This document shows positions 9,598-18,674 of a stretch of DNA of 64,000 nucleotides, piece after piece. Origin of the DNA: Flavobacteriales bacterium (lineage in GTDB: Bacteria > Bacteroidota > Bacteroidia > Flavobacteriales_F > PHOS-HE28); the NCBI GenBank assembly GCA_016713865.1, contig JADJOG010000012.1, positions 1 through 64,000 on the forward strand. Reading direction: 5' to 3'. A program made the translations under genes and the position numbers. Numbering within the stretch: the stretch's first letter is position 1; every line of letters starts with the position of its first letter. The notes under the pieces were generated by a model. The model was not told where the DNA came from. It made no database searches and saw only the letters and a list, made by a program, of their open reading frames with translations.

Positions 9598-10311
9598 TCA
9601 CCTGCGCACCACGCGCGCACTGCTTATCCGCGCACCGCTGGCTTCCACCCCGATGAGCGTGTATGCGCCAGCCGCCACGGCACTGAGGTCGAGCATCATA
9701 CGATTGGCATCGGTGTGCGTGCGATGGGTGCTCAGCACACGGCCTTGGGCATCCATCAACCGCAGCTCGGTAATGGAGCCCTTGCCTGCTTGGGACCAAC
9801 GGGCCTCTACGGCGCCATCGGTAGGGTTGGGCAGCGCGGTCAGATCAGCGACGGTGCTGCCGCAAGATTCAAGTGGGAGTACGGCGTACACATCCTCCCG
9901 GCCATCGAGGTCCACTTGACGGAGACGGTAGTACACGGTGGGGTAGTGCAGCGGTGCCGGATCGCGCCACGCGTATTCGATGACCTGTTGGCTGTTGCCT
10001 GCGCTTGTGATGCGCCCAACGATATCCCAGCTCGTTGCATCACTGCTGCGCTCGATAAGGAAGTGGCTGCTGTTGCGCTCGGTGGCGGTGGCCCAGGAGA
10101 GAGTGGGAGTGTTGTTGTTGCAGGAGGCCTCCATCCACAGCATTTCAACAGGGAGCACGATGGAAGGAAGGATGCAGCTTTGGTCACCTCCAGCGCCGAA
10201 CCCACCACTGTACTGGGCGGCTGCACCGCCCGTGCAGCTAAACAGTAGGAGGCACCATGCCATTGACCAGGCGAATACGTATCGGACAAGATATGCACGG
10301 TTTTGGCGCAT
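9598..10311 (-). CDS. Secreted protein with T9SS type A sorting domain
   Basis: A 237-residue protein with an N-terminal export signal (hydrophobic core about residues 12-24, AAAQ cleavage near residue 33). The middle part is a fibronectin-III-like module common in Bacteroidota (EMLWMEASCNNNTPTLSWAT, ERNSSHFLIERSSD, VVYYRLRQVDLDG-like). The last 80 residues form a type A sorting domain (ALPNPTDGAVEARW, ELRLMDAQGRVL, LDLSAVAAGAYTL, SARVVRR). T9SS would carry it across the outer membrane and remove this domain. It starts 3 bp after the stop of the formylglycine-enzyme gene, so the two are probably co-transcribed. No enzymatic domain is present; the function of the mature part is unknown. Confidence 0.88.
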   Translation of the reverse strand: MRQNRAYLVRYVFAWSMAWCLLLFSCTGGAAAQYSGGFGAGGDQSCILPSIVLPVEMLWMEASCNNNTPTLSWATATERNSSHFLIERSSDATSWDIVGRITSAGNSQQVIEYAWRDPAPLHYPTVYYRLRQVDLDGREDVYAVLPLESCGSTVADLTALPNPTDGAVEARWSQAGKGSITELRLMDAQGRVLSTHRTHTDANRMMLDLSAVAAGAYTLIGVEASGARISSARVVRR

Positions 10312-10314
10312 GCA

Positions 10315-12060
10315 TCAAGGGGCGCGGCGTACACCACGGAAACCACGGTCAGCGAAACGCGTGGCGTTGAATGGGAACATGAGACGACGATCGGAAACGC
10401 GCTGGTCCTGTACGATCGAGGACCAACTCCCTCCGCGTGGTGCATAGCCGGTAAAGCCATCCACCGGCCACGTGAGCCCATCGTGCGTGCCGATGAAAGT
10501 GAGCATGCCATTGCCATGGAATCGGCGTTGGAAGATCAGGGAGAGGTAGCCAGCCGATACGGTGTACTCCGCCACATTGCCGCCGAGGTCCATGATGCCG
10601 TAGTACGTTGCGCCGGCCGATGCCCTTGTCGCACCTGCTTCGGCGAACACACCACAACGGAACGGACCGGCGTTGAGCGACGCGGCACCGTACGATCCGT
10701 TCGAGGCTGCATCCACGTTTTCCGTTGCCGTATTCAAGCCCGTTTGCGAGATGGGAGCAATCACGCTGGAGGTGTTGCCCCCGGTAGGCACGTCGTTCCC
10801 CACGGGCAAACCGGGGCCCCTGCACGCCTTCTCGAACTCCCTCTCCGACATCGGGCGCAAGCCGCACCAATCCAGGTAGGCGAGCGCGTTCGGCGCGTTC
10901 ACGTAGTTGGCAGCGACCCACGCCCCATCGTCCGCCTCATCGGCTATGCCGTCGCCATCGGCATCGCACATGAAGGTGATCGCCATAGTGGGGTCTATCA
11001 TCGCCGGGCGCGTATGGCGGAGCGGTTCACCAGGTGGTGCTGTTCGACATCACATACCGGTTGGTCACCTCGTTACACCCGGCAATACGTTGGTAGCCAC
11101 CATCAAGGCTTGTTGCACCCGCGTCAGCTTGTTCAAGAAGGCCACGTAATCGCCTTGCGAGAGTTCGTACTTCATGCAGTAGAAACCTTCGTAGCCTTTG
11201 GGGAACCAACCACCGAAGTCGTTGCCGTTGCCGGCTCCACCATATGAAAGCGTGACCGTGAACGTGTCGTCATAGGGTAGGTGATTCTCCGAAGTGATCA
11301 GCCGGGGCGTGGTACCACTGGACCCGCTGCGGAAGGCCCAGATACCGGCCCCGCCTACATAATAACTACCCGTGGGCACGAGCACCATCTCCACCGCATG
11401 CACGCACACTTCGAGTGCCGTGCCAATGGTGATGCCCTGCGCGCCGTGCAGCCATTGAAGCTGGCAGCCGGGTGCCGAGAAGGTTCCCGTGCCATCCGCC
11501 GACCGATGGATGAACACACCCACTCCCGGATTCGTGGCTGAATGACCTGGCAGAGCATCCGCGAAGCCCACGGTAACGGTGGTGCCGATCGGTGCGCTGT
11601 GAGAGGCGCTATTGCCTAGATGCGCGTGCTCCCAAATGCGGTCGAAACGAAGCGTAGCACCGCTCAGCGCCAACGTCGGAACGAGGTTCACCGTGATGGT
11701 CGTGGAGGAGGTGATGCCTGTGATCACCGTGGCGGGTTGGAGCGTGCCGGTTCCGGCGAGCATGATTACCGGCATGCCTACGCGCAGTTGCGCAGTGTTC
11801 GGCAGGGTGATGGTGTTTCCTGCACTACTGGCGCCAGGCAGCACCGGATCGGTAACTCCTGCCCTGAACTTCACGAATACCCATGCAGCATCCCAGTTGT
11901 TGGGTGCCGTGCTCACGCGCCAGCTATTTTCCCAACCGATATCGACCTGTACGAATGCGATGCCGTCGGTCGGGTCGGCATCGATGATCGTTGCTGAACC
12001 GACTTGCAAATTATTGGAACAAGCCATGAACGGCAAGGCCAGGAAACCTGCTTTCAGCAC
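10315..12060 (-). CDS. Formylglycine-generating-enzyme (SUMF1) family protein, probable lipoprotein, with a local frame disturbance
   Basis: The C-terminal two thirds carry the FGE-sulfatase fold: VPTGSYYVGG, FYCMKYELSQGDYVAFLN, LDWCGLRPMSEREFEKACRG, GGNTSSV, YYGIMDLGGNVAEYTVS and the closing GFRGVR. The N-terminal 200 residues are a beta-rich region with DIGWENSWR and WEHAHLGN motifs. I chose GTG 12060 (MLKAGFLALPFMACSNN) because it gives a short lipoprotein-like signal ending at a cysteine; the frame is open further upstream. Several single-base indels lie between about 11030 and 11090, and the protein resumes in the original frame at MIDPTMAITF. Family members oxidise a sulfatase cysteine or, in EgtB/PvdO relatives, do other iron chemistry; no sulfatase is nearby, so the substrate is unknown. 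An operator candidate and a -7-like box precede it. Confidence 0.8.
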
Positions 12061-12113
12061 GGCATGGCGGAGGATCTGGACTGCAACATTGGGGGGCGCG
12101 CGTTGGCACAGGA

Positions 12114-12121
12114 CAAACCTC
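12114..12121 (-). promoter_or_regulatory. Candidate -7 promoter box of the formylglycine-enzyme operon
   Basis: The minus strand reads GAGGTTTG, matching the Bacteroidota -7 consensus TAnnTTTG at 5 of 6 fixed positions. It is centred 35 bp downstream of the operator candidate at 12145, the same spacing as at the response regulator promoter. Confidence 0.4.
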
Positions 12122-12144
12122 AAGGTCAAGCAGTCTGCGCGCAA

Positions 12145-12160
12145 TCATGGTAAACTGAAA
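12145..12160. promoter_or_regulatory. Operator candidate 2, upstream of the formylglycine-enzyme operon
   Basis: TCATGGTAAACTGAAA keeps the whole left arm and centre of the palindrome found at 16657 (TCATGGTAAAC) but has a degenerate right arm. It lies in the 144-bp gap between the histidine kinase stop and the next gene of the same strand. One intact half-site plus conserved spacing to a -7 box suggests a weaker site for the same regulator. Confidence 0.45.
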
Positions 12161-12181
12161 TCCGCCACCCTGCGGCCGAAT

Positions 12182-12204
12182 GCATGATAACTTAAGTTAC
12201 ATGC
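12182..12204. promoter_or_regulatory. Inverted repeat immediately after the histidine kinase stop codon
   Basis: The sequence contains the perfect palindrome TAACTTAAGTTA (12188-12199), flanked by GCATG on one side and CATGC on the other with a one-base bulge. It is AT-rich in a GC-rich region and ends exactly at the stop codon of the kinase. It could be a second operator or part of a weak terminator; no T-run follows. Confidence 0.35.
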
Positions 12205-14217
12205 TCACTCCACCACCACGCACTCCAGGCTCACTGTGGTGCCCTTGCGCGGCGCGCTGTCCACTTGCACGGTGGCGCCGATGGCCGTGGCGCGCGAGCG
12301 GACATTGCTCAGGCCCATGCCGCCGCTCACGGAGCTTGGATCGAAGCCCACGCCATTATCGCTCACCACCACGCTCAAGCGGCCCGGTGCGCGCGTAACG
12401 CCGATGGTGAGTTCACTGGCCTTGGCGTGCTTCAGCACATTGCTCACCAACTCTTGTATGATGCGATAGACCGCGATCTCCACGCTGCGCTCCAGTCGTT
12501 GATCAAGGTCGAAGGTGTTCAGCTCCACATGCAAGCGCCCGTTGATGTGCAGCGTATCGCGCAGGTCGTTCAGGGCCTTCTCCAATCGAAGCGGCTCAGG
12601 TGGCGGCGGCCATGTCGTGGCTGATCTGGCGCAATTCGCTCGCGGTCTGGTCCAAGAGCTCGTTCACCTTCTGATACTGCTGGTCCTCCCGCATGGCTTG
12701 CACACGATCCTCCAAGGCGGCCATGTTGGCCTTGATTCCGCCGAGCATGCTGCCGAGCCTGTCGTGCAGGTCCCTGCCCATGCGGTCGCGTTCGTTCTCC
12801 TGTCCTTCGAGCATGGCATTGATGCTCTTGAGCTCCTGTTGGCTCAGCAACTGGTCAACCTGTTTATCGTGCAGTTCCTTCTGCTGCGTCGCGAGGCGCT
12901 GGCGGTTGCGCATGCTGCGGTAGAGGAGGGCGATGAGGGTGAGCAATATCGTTGCTCAATGAGCGCGTTTCGCTGGATTGATTTGCGGCGATCCTCTGCG
13001 GCGGCGAAGGCGAGGGCCTGTTCCTGCTCGGCGATGCGGCGCTCTTTGCGTTCGGTCTCGAAGATGATCTCCGATTGGGCGACCTCTTTCGCATACCGTA
13101 GTTGGTTCAAGGAGTCGGCGATGGAGGAATAGCGCAGAAGGTGCTCGGCTGATTCCTTGTGCCGCCCTAATTCCCTGAGCATGTCGTAGAGGTCGTAATG
13201 TGCGGCCTGCTGCCGGTCGAGCCAGTTCAGCGTTTCAAAAGCCATCAGTGCTTTGCGCATCTCGGATTCCGCGCGGGCAGCGCCATGAAGGCCCCAGACG
13301 GCATAAGCCAGGTCATGCCTGGCATCAGCAGCATTGCGTGCATCGCCAATGCTGTCTGCAATGGCGATGGCGGTTTCGCAGCTAGCGATTGCGCTTTCAT
13401 ACTTCTCCTGCTCAAGATAGATGTAGCCGAGCTGGCCATGAAGCCTGGCGCGGACCTCCGGGCTCTTGCCGCCTATGCCCGCGAGCAGAGCGCTATAACG
13501 CGCCTCAGCCGACTCGTACTCCTCCATCATGGTCGCCACGCTCGCCAGGTTACCGATGGCCGCGAGCGCGATGCGCGAATGGCCATCATCCAGAGCGAGC
13601 ATTGCCGCCGCTTCAAAGTCGTCACGCGCCTCTGTGTAGCGCTGCTGCCTGTAGCGAATTGACCCCATAGCAAGTCGGATCATGCTGAAGCCGCGCTTCG
13701 AGCTGATGGAGTCAGCGATTCGTTGAGCCGCTTCCAGTTCCTGAATAGCTGCCTCCAATTCATTCATTGCGATGTGGGCTTCTGCCTTCACGATATGAAT
13801 AGCCATCAGCTCTTCGGCGAACGGGGTTCCTTTCAGCGCCGCGATTCCATCATCCGCATCCTTGATGGCTCGTTGATGAGCGCCTAATGAACTGAAGGCG
13901 ACGGATCGCAAGCGAAGCGCCACGCCTTTCAGCAACGATTGACTCTTAGCTGTCTGGTTGAGCAACTCATCGAGCAATGGAAGGCAAGTCTTGTAGTCGT
14001 CTCGCCGGAAGGCCGCTGTTGCGCGGATCAGTGCGACGAAATCGCGATCGAACGTGCCGTTGCCAGCCGCTATCCGATCAGCAAGAGCATCGAGCGAGTC
14101 CGGCTCATTCAGATTGAAGAATCTCTTGTAATCGCCGTATCCCGTCCATTCTTGTGCGAGGGAATGCGCCCATGGCGAGAAGGCGAGCAGAACGGACAGG
14201 CATACCGAGGCTCGCAT
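12205..14217 (-). CDS. TPR-containing sensor histidine kinase (NarX/HisKA_3 type), two frame breaks
   Basis: Starts at ATG 14217 with a signal peptide (MRASVCLSVLLAFSPWAHSLAQ). Residues 25-340 are tetratricopeptide repeats predicted to lie outside the cytoplasm. A coiled stretch rich in E, Q and R leads to a membrane helix (LLTLIALLYRSM, about 12935), and then the HisKA_3 dimerisation box (ENERDRMGRDLHDRLGSML) with the phosphorylated His in DLHD. The HATPase domain follows (VYRIIQELVSNVLKHA, VVVSDNGVGFD, GGMGLSNVRSRA). The frame breaks near 12950 and 12595; both joins restore a continuous kinase. It belongs with the response regulator at 15976 in one minus-strand gene cluster. TPR-HisKA_3 kinases of this kind are common in Bacteroidota, and their signals are mostly unknown. 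Confidence 0.88.
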
Positions 14218-15520
14218 GCCTGTCCATATGGTTTCTGCTCGTTCTTGCCAGGCTCTTTGCGGACTGAATCGAGCTTCTTCTGCGCACGGCCAAGGGATCG
14301 CGCAATGGTCCTTGCCTCCTTTGAAGACGGTTTGCTAGATGTCTCCCCCAAATTGACGTCGGGGCATAGATCTGGACGCGTGGCACATAGGCTGAACAGG
14401 CCCTCTACATAGCGAGTAACTGGGGATTCTATCGTCTGAGCAAGACGAGGGTCGCTGCACATCCGAGAGGCTTGGTAGGAGATGCAATTCAGACCGCTCA
14501 TGCAACTGCCGCTTTGCCATGACGATGAAGCATTGTTTATGGGTCCAGTTGTCGAATGCCAGCATTCCGATGGATATCCATTCACGATCAGTGAATCGCG
14601 ATCCAGATAGAATGGGTAGCGGATCCCTTCGATGCGGCAGCTCATCGCGGGATAAGCGTCCACATAGGAGCGGGGGCCGCTGGCTCTATTGAAGGTCCCG
14701 CTCGTGTAAATGGTCCTCAGGTACGCCTCGAAATCCCTCGCGATACGCATGCGCATGCTCGCGGCAGCCTGCACCCCGAACATGGCGGGCAGTGCCACAT
14801 GTGCCGCCCAGTGATCGGCCAAGGCCTCGGAGGCCAGGCTGCCTGCTGTTGCCCTGGTGTCCATGCCATGCCCGAGTTCGTGCAGGATCATGAAGGCCAG
14901 CAGCTCATAGCTCATTTCGGAATGCCATAGCAATTCTCGCGGCACACTTACGAAAAGCCAGTTCTCCTGCAATAATTCAGTACGCACTTCGCCTTCCCCG
15001 GCGCGCATGAAGCGCTGCTGGCTATTATCGATGATGTTGACCTGGATCCGGGGTTGATTCTTGATGCGAAGCGCCGGAGCAGCGATGAACGATTCGAGAA
15101 TGCCGAGCACAGCACGCTCCGGATAGCAATCGGCCAGGCCCATGACATAGACAAGGGTGTCGCTCAGCGCATCTCCTTTTCTGATGTCCCTTAAGTACTC
15201 CGCGGGGCCGAAGAGGAAGAATCGGTTCAAGCGAGGATCCGAATCAATCTCGAAGTGAAGACAGGCAGTAATTCTCGCGAAACCCGGTCTGGGCGCTCTA
15301 TCATCGGTGAACCTGTTGGACCAAGTGCACGCGTCGGGCAATTGCACCACTGGTACGCATCCTCAACCCATACGTGCACGAGGCCAGCCGCAGGCTGATA
15401 GGCATCGCAGAAATCCCTGAGGCGCCATTCGATGGTGCGCGATAGGTCGCATGGCGCTTGTGAATGGATGCAAGTCGCAACGGCAAGTCCCCAGGCAAGT
15501 GCGCAAGCGCGAATCCTCAT
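14109..15520 (-). CDS. Putative secreted zinc metallopeptidase (HExxH)
   Basis: ATG 15520 opens a signal peptide (MRIRACALAWGLAVATCIHS). The frame breaks near 15320 and continues as RFTDDRAPRPGFARITACLHF. The key motif is FMILHELGHGMDTRA, an HExxH zinc site, followed by SEALADHWAAHVALPAMFG, where the E and D can supply the third ligand as in gluzincin/aspzincin-like enzymes. Eight or more cysteines suggest an extracellular, disulfide-bonded protein. The annotated end overlaps the kinase gene by 109 bp and reads as low-quality sequence there. The real C-terminus may be near 14220 if an indel lies upstream. I do not recognise a specific peptidase family. It sits between regulator and kinase, so it may act on the signal or on surface proteins (inference). 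Confidence 0.65.
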
Positions 15521-15597
15521 TTGCCTTTCAGGAAGCGCTGTATCCGGTCCCATAGCGATGTCTTGCTACTTGTGAGGAGAACCAACTTGAGAGGCGG

Positions 15598-15954
15598 TCA
15601 TTTCACGAGTGGACTGGTGTTCTTCGTTTTTGCTCTCGTGCTAGTGGGGCCACCACCACCTGAGGTTGAGAGTGTCACAGGCTTCTTGCGACCGTTCAGC
15701 TCACTTGGCGCGTCCACCAGGTCGGTGTGGATCCCGAGCACCCATTCCTCTTTCTCATCGGCGCTTTGTTTGATGACGCCTGGGTGCCACTCGGCATGAT
15801 TCGCTGTTGCTGTTTCGAACTTCTTCATGTAAAGGTCAATCTCTTTGCCTCCGCTGATGACATAGTCGATTTTCCAACCACCCGGATTGTCGTATCCGGC
15901 AACATACTCCTTGCCGATCTCTGTGTCTTTGGGCGGATCAATATTCCAGCTCAT
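15598..15954 (-). CDS. Hypothetical protein in the two-component operon
   Basis: A 118-residue acidic-to-neutral protein without signal peptide or membrane segment (MSWNIDPPKDTEIGKEYVAG at the start). It has a central YVISGGKEIDLYMKKFE and a Gly/Ser/Thr-rich, basic tail (STSGGGGPTSTRAKTKNTS). It starts 21 bp after the response regulator stop, on the same strand, and 77 bp precede the metallopeptidase. I do not recognise a family. Low complexity at the end and modest length keep confidence moderate; conservation in related genomes would decide whether it is real. Confidence 0.55.
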   Translation of the reverse strand: MSWNIDPPKDTEIGKEYVAGYDNPGGWKIDYVISGGKEIDLYMKKFETATANHAEWHPGVIKQSADEKEEWVLGIHTDLVDAPSELNGRKKPVTLSTSGGGGPTSTRAKTKNTSPLVK

Positions 15955-15975
15955 GGTCTTTGGGTTTGGTTCGTT

Positions 15976-16619
15976 TCACTCCGCCCACCCCCGTTCCATG
16001 GCGTATTTCACCAGGCCAGCGATGTTGCGGCAGTCGAGTTTATGGAAAATGTTCCTTCGGTGCGTTTCCACCGTGGGGACGCTGAGGAAAAGGCTGCGGC
16101 GATCTCTTGAGTAGTGCGCTCTTGCAGGATCAACCGAACCACGTCCACCTCGCGGCTGGTGAGCGGGCCATACTTGGTCTCCCCATTACGATCGGCGTTG
16201 CGGTCTGCTTGCTTGGCCAGGGCGCGCAGTTCCTGAGCGATGTATTGCTTGCCTTCGGCCACGGTGCGAATGGCGCTCATCAATTCATCCTTGCTGGTGG
16301 TCTTCAACAGGTATCCACCAACACCGCTATCGAGCAGTTCCAGCACGAACTCGCGGTGGCCATACATGCTCAGCACGATCGCGCGTATCCGGGCTGGCCT
16401 TGCGCATGCGTTTGCTGGCCTCTATGCCATCCATTCCCGGCATGTTGATGTCCATGAGCACCAGGCTTCGTGCACGGTCACCAGATCCAACGCGGCGCGA
16501 CCATTGTGCGCCTTGCCTATGATCCGCACCTCAGGCATGCGCTCCAATAGGCTTTCGATCCCATCAAGGAAGATGCTCTGGTCATCAACCAGCACCATCG
16601 TGTATCGCTGCGTCTCCAT
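15976..16619 (-). CDS. NarL/FixJ-family response regulator, two frame breaks
   Basis: The receiver domain starts METQRYTMVLVDDQSIFLDG. After a frame change near 16478 it gives the phosphorylation site LVLMDINMPGMDGIEA, then IVLSMYGHREF and GGYLLKTTSKDEL. The C-terminal LuxR helix-turn-helix reads LTSREVDVVRLILQERTTQEIA; a second frame change near 16088 restores VETHRRNIFHKLDCRNIAGL. Stop at 15976. ATG 16619 follows a -7-like box by only 6 bp, so the transcript would be almost leaderless. A perfect 16-bp palindrome lies 38 bp upstream, suggesting autoregulation. Its partner is the HisKA_3 kinase in the same cluster, the usual pairing for this family. Confidence 0.88.
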
Positions 16620-16625
16620 CGGGGG

Positions 16626-16633
16626 CAAAAATG
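16626..16633 (-). promoter_or_regulatory. Candidate -7 box of the response regulator operon
   Basis: The minus strand reads CATTTTTG, 5 of 6 fixed positions of TAnnTTTG, 6 bp before the start codon. The operator candidate at 16657 is centred 35 bp upstream of it. Confidence 0.45.
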
Positions 16634-16656
16634 CCGGGCGCACTAAGGTGCCACAA

Positions 16657-16672
16657 TCATGGTAAACCATGA
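16657..16672. promoter_or_regulatory. Operator candidate 3, perfect palindrome ahead of the response regulator
   Basis: TCATGGT-AA-ACCATGA: two perfect 7-bp arms around a 2-bp centre. LuxR-type output domains bind short inverted repeats of this shape. Related copies stand before two downstream transcription units at 9462 and 12145. The site is in the gap between the corA stop and the regulator start. Confidence 0.6.
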
Positions 16673-16697
16673 AGTCGGGGAGGAGCGACCCAAGCGC

Positions 16698-17783
16698 TCA
16701 CAACCACCGTTTCCTCCTGAACCACATCAGCATCAGGATGGCGATGGTGGCCATGAATCCCATCACTGCTGGGTAGCCGTAGGGCCAATGCAGCTCGGGC
16801 ATGTTCGCGGGTTTGCCGCCATCTGCCCAATCGAAATTCATCCCATAGATGCCCACGATGAAGGTGAGCGGGATGAAGATGGTGCTGATGATGGTGAGCA
16901 GTTTCATCACCTGTGTCATGCGCAGGTTCTGGCCGGCGTGGTAGGTGTTCTCCACGCTTAGCAGCATCTCACGGAAAGTGCCGATGGTCTCCGCGATGTA
17001 AACGGTGTGATCCTGAAGGTCGTTGATGTAGCGGCGCGTGCTCTTGTCGATGAGCTCGCTCTGGATGGTGTTCAGGCGGCCAGCGAGTTCGCGCATGGGC
17101 GTCACGTAACGGTTCACGGTGATCAGCAGGCCGCGCAGCTCTTGTATGGTGTGCAGGTCCTCGCTGCCAGGGCGCGCGATCACCTTGCGCTCGAGCTGCT
17201 CGATCCGTTGGCCGAGGCGCTCTACGATGGCGAAGTACTCATCGACGATCACGTCGAGTAATGCATAGAGCAGGTAGTCGCTGCCGCAACGGCGCACGCG
17301 GCCCAGGTCCTTGCGGATGCGCTCACGGATAGGGTCGAGCACATCGCCGGGCGTTTCCTGGAAAGAGATCACCAGGCCTTTACGCAGCACGAAGCAGATC
17401 TGCTCCTGCTGGATGCCGCCGGTGTCTTCATCCAAACCGAGCATGCGGCTCACCACGAAGAGGCAGTCGTTGAACTCCTCCACTTTCGGACGGTGGTCGG
17501 TGTTCAGGATGTCCTCCAGCAGCAGCGGGTGCAGGTTAAAGCGCTCACCTATATGCGCCAGCATGCGCTCGCTGTTCAGCCCATCGATGTTGAGCCAGCT
17601 CGTAGAACCAGCTTGCGCCTCCGTGAACTCGTCGATGCTCTTGAGCTTATTCTCGCTGAACTCCTGGATGGTGTACGTGAAGAGCTCGATGAGCATGGGC
17701 AGCGAGAGATCGTCATCGCCCACATGCACCAAGGACCCAGGCGGCAATCCGGCCTTCGCGGCGCGTGTCTTCACCTTCTTCAT
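16698..17783 (-). CDS. corA: CorA-family magnesium/cobalt transporter
   Basis: ATG 17783 opens MKKVKTRAAKAGLPPGSLVHVG, the usual beginning of Bacteroidota CorA. The 361-residue protein has the alpha/beta cytoplasmic domain (LNIDGLNSERMLAHIGERF, LLLEDILNTDHRPKVEEF), the long helix (DYLLYALLDVIVDEYF), and two C-terminal membrane helices. The YGMN signature after the first of these is the selectivity filter. It ends WFRRKRWL. As printed, its frame is continuous with the upstream mscS gene, but that is most simply explained by one extra base (see mscS). The ATG lies in an ATGA overlap with the restored mscS stop, suggesting translational coupling. Length fits the family (about 320-370). Confidence 0.92.
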   Translation of the reverse strand: MKKVKTRAAKAGLPPGSLVHVGDDDLSLPMLIELFTYTIQEFSENKLKSIDEFTEAQAGSTSWLNIDGLNSERMLAHIGERFNLHPLLLEDILNTDHRPKVEEFNDCLFVVSRMLGLDEDTGGIQQEQICFVLRKGLVISFQETPGDVLDPIRERIRKDLGRVRRCGSDYLLYALLDVIVDEYFAIVERLGQRIEQLERKVIARPGSEDLHTIQELRGLLITVNRYVTPMRELAGRLNTIQSELIDKSTRRYINDLQDHTVYIAETIGTFREMLLSVENTYHAGQNLRMTQVMKLLTIISTIFIPLTFIVGIYGMNFDWADGGKPANMPELHWPYGYPAVMGFMATIAILMLMWFRRKRWL

Positions 17784-18644
17784 GGCTGTGCGTGACTGGA
17801 CTTCATGTGGATGGTGCGCTGCGGGTAAAGGGATCACGATGCCTTCGCGATCAAAGCGCAATTTGAGGCTCCGGTTCAAGTCATAATGCATCATGCGCGC
17901 GGCCACTGGCTCTCTCGCCCAAGCGTATGCGCGCACGATCACGGCGCTCTCATCCAAACGCACCACGCGCACGAGCACCTTATGCTGACCGCGCTTCACC
18001 TCCTCTGGCGTGCGCTTGTCAATGCAGTCCGCATGCGCGGCGCACTCTTCCTGCAGGATGGCCATGGCCTTGTCCAAGTCACTCTCGTAGCTCACCCGCA
18101 CCTCCACGAATTCGCACGTGGCCTCATCGGTGATGCTGCTGTTCACGATTACGTCGTCGCTGATCACCGCATTGGGGATGATCACGCGCCGGTTCTCGAA
18201 GGTGACGATCACGGTGTGCCGCAGGGTGATGTCCTCCACCACGCCGCTCTCGATGGCGCCCACCTTGATCACATCGCCCACACGGAAGGGCTTGAAGCTG
18301 ACGATGAAGATGCCGCTGATGATATTGCTGAAAGCCCGCTGCGTGGCCAGGCCGAGAATAGCCACCAGGATGCCGGCTCCGGCGAAGAGCGTCAGCGCCA
18401 GATGTTTGAATGAGGGCACGATATAGATGATCGACGCCGTGGTGAGCAGGAACACGATGAAGCGCGTGGCGTTGCGCAGGAAGCGGTATCGTGTTCGGTC
18501 CTCGTAGCCCTGTGCGCTGCGCAGATACACGCGGCGCAGCACCTTGCGGATGATACGCTCGGCAACGAAGGCCCCTGCGATCACCAGCAGCACCTGGAAC
18601 ACGAGCAGCGCGCTCATGCCAATTGAAGAGAGGAACTCCTTCAT
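17780..18644 (-). CDS. mscS: Small-conductance mechanosensitive channel MscS, with one probable inserted base at the 3' end
   Basis: About 287 residues with three N-terminal membrane helices. The third (AGAGILVAILGLATQRAFSN) is the pore helix, and the following beta domain has FRVGDVIKVGAIESGVVEDI and VIIPNAVISDDVIVN, all hallmark MscS. As printed the frame runs on into corA. If one C of the CCC at 17823-17825 (minus) is removed, the end reads IPLPQRTIHMKSSHAQP followed by TGA at 17780. This restores the family's typical PQRT end and an ATGA overlap with corA. The channel releases osmolytes on hypo-osmotic shock. A -7 box (TACTTTCG) sits 6 bp before the ATG, so mscS-corA forms its own transcription unit. 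Confidence 0.88.
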
Positions 18645-18650
18645 CGCGGC

Positions 18651-18658
18651 CGAAAGTA
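18651..18658 (-). promoter_or_regulatory. -7 promoter box of mscS-corA
   Basis: Minus strand TACTTTCG, 6 bp before ATG 18644, inside the 30-bp gap behind pepE. The same octamer recurs before several other unit-leading genes in this window. Confidence 0.45.
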
Positions 18659-18674
18659 ACGGGGCCTATTCGGC

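Noticed and set aside
16698..18644. Novel MscS-CorA fusion channel
   Set aside because: One extra base explains it, and removing it restores both gene ends with an ATGA overlap.
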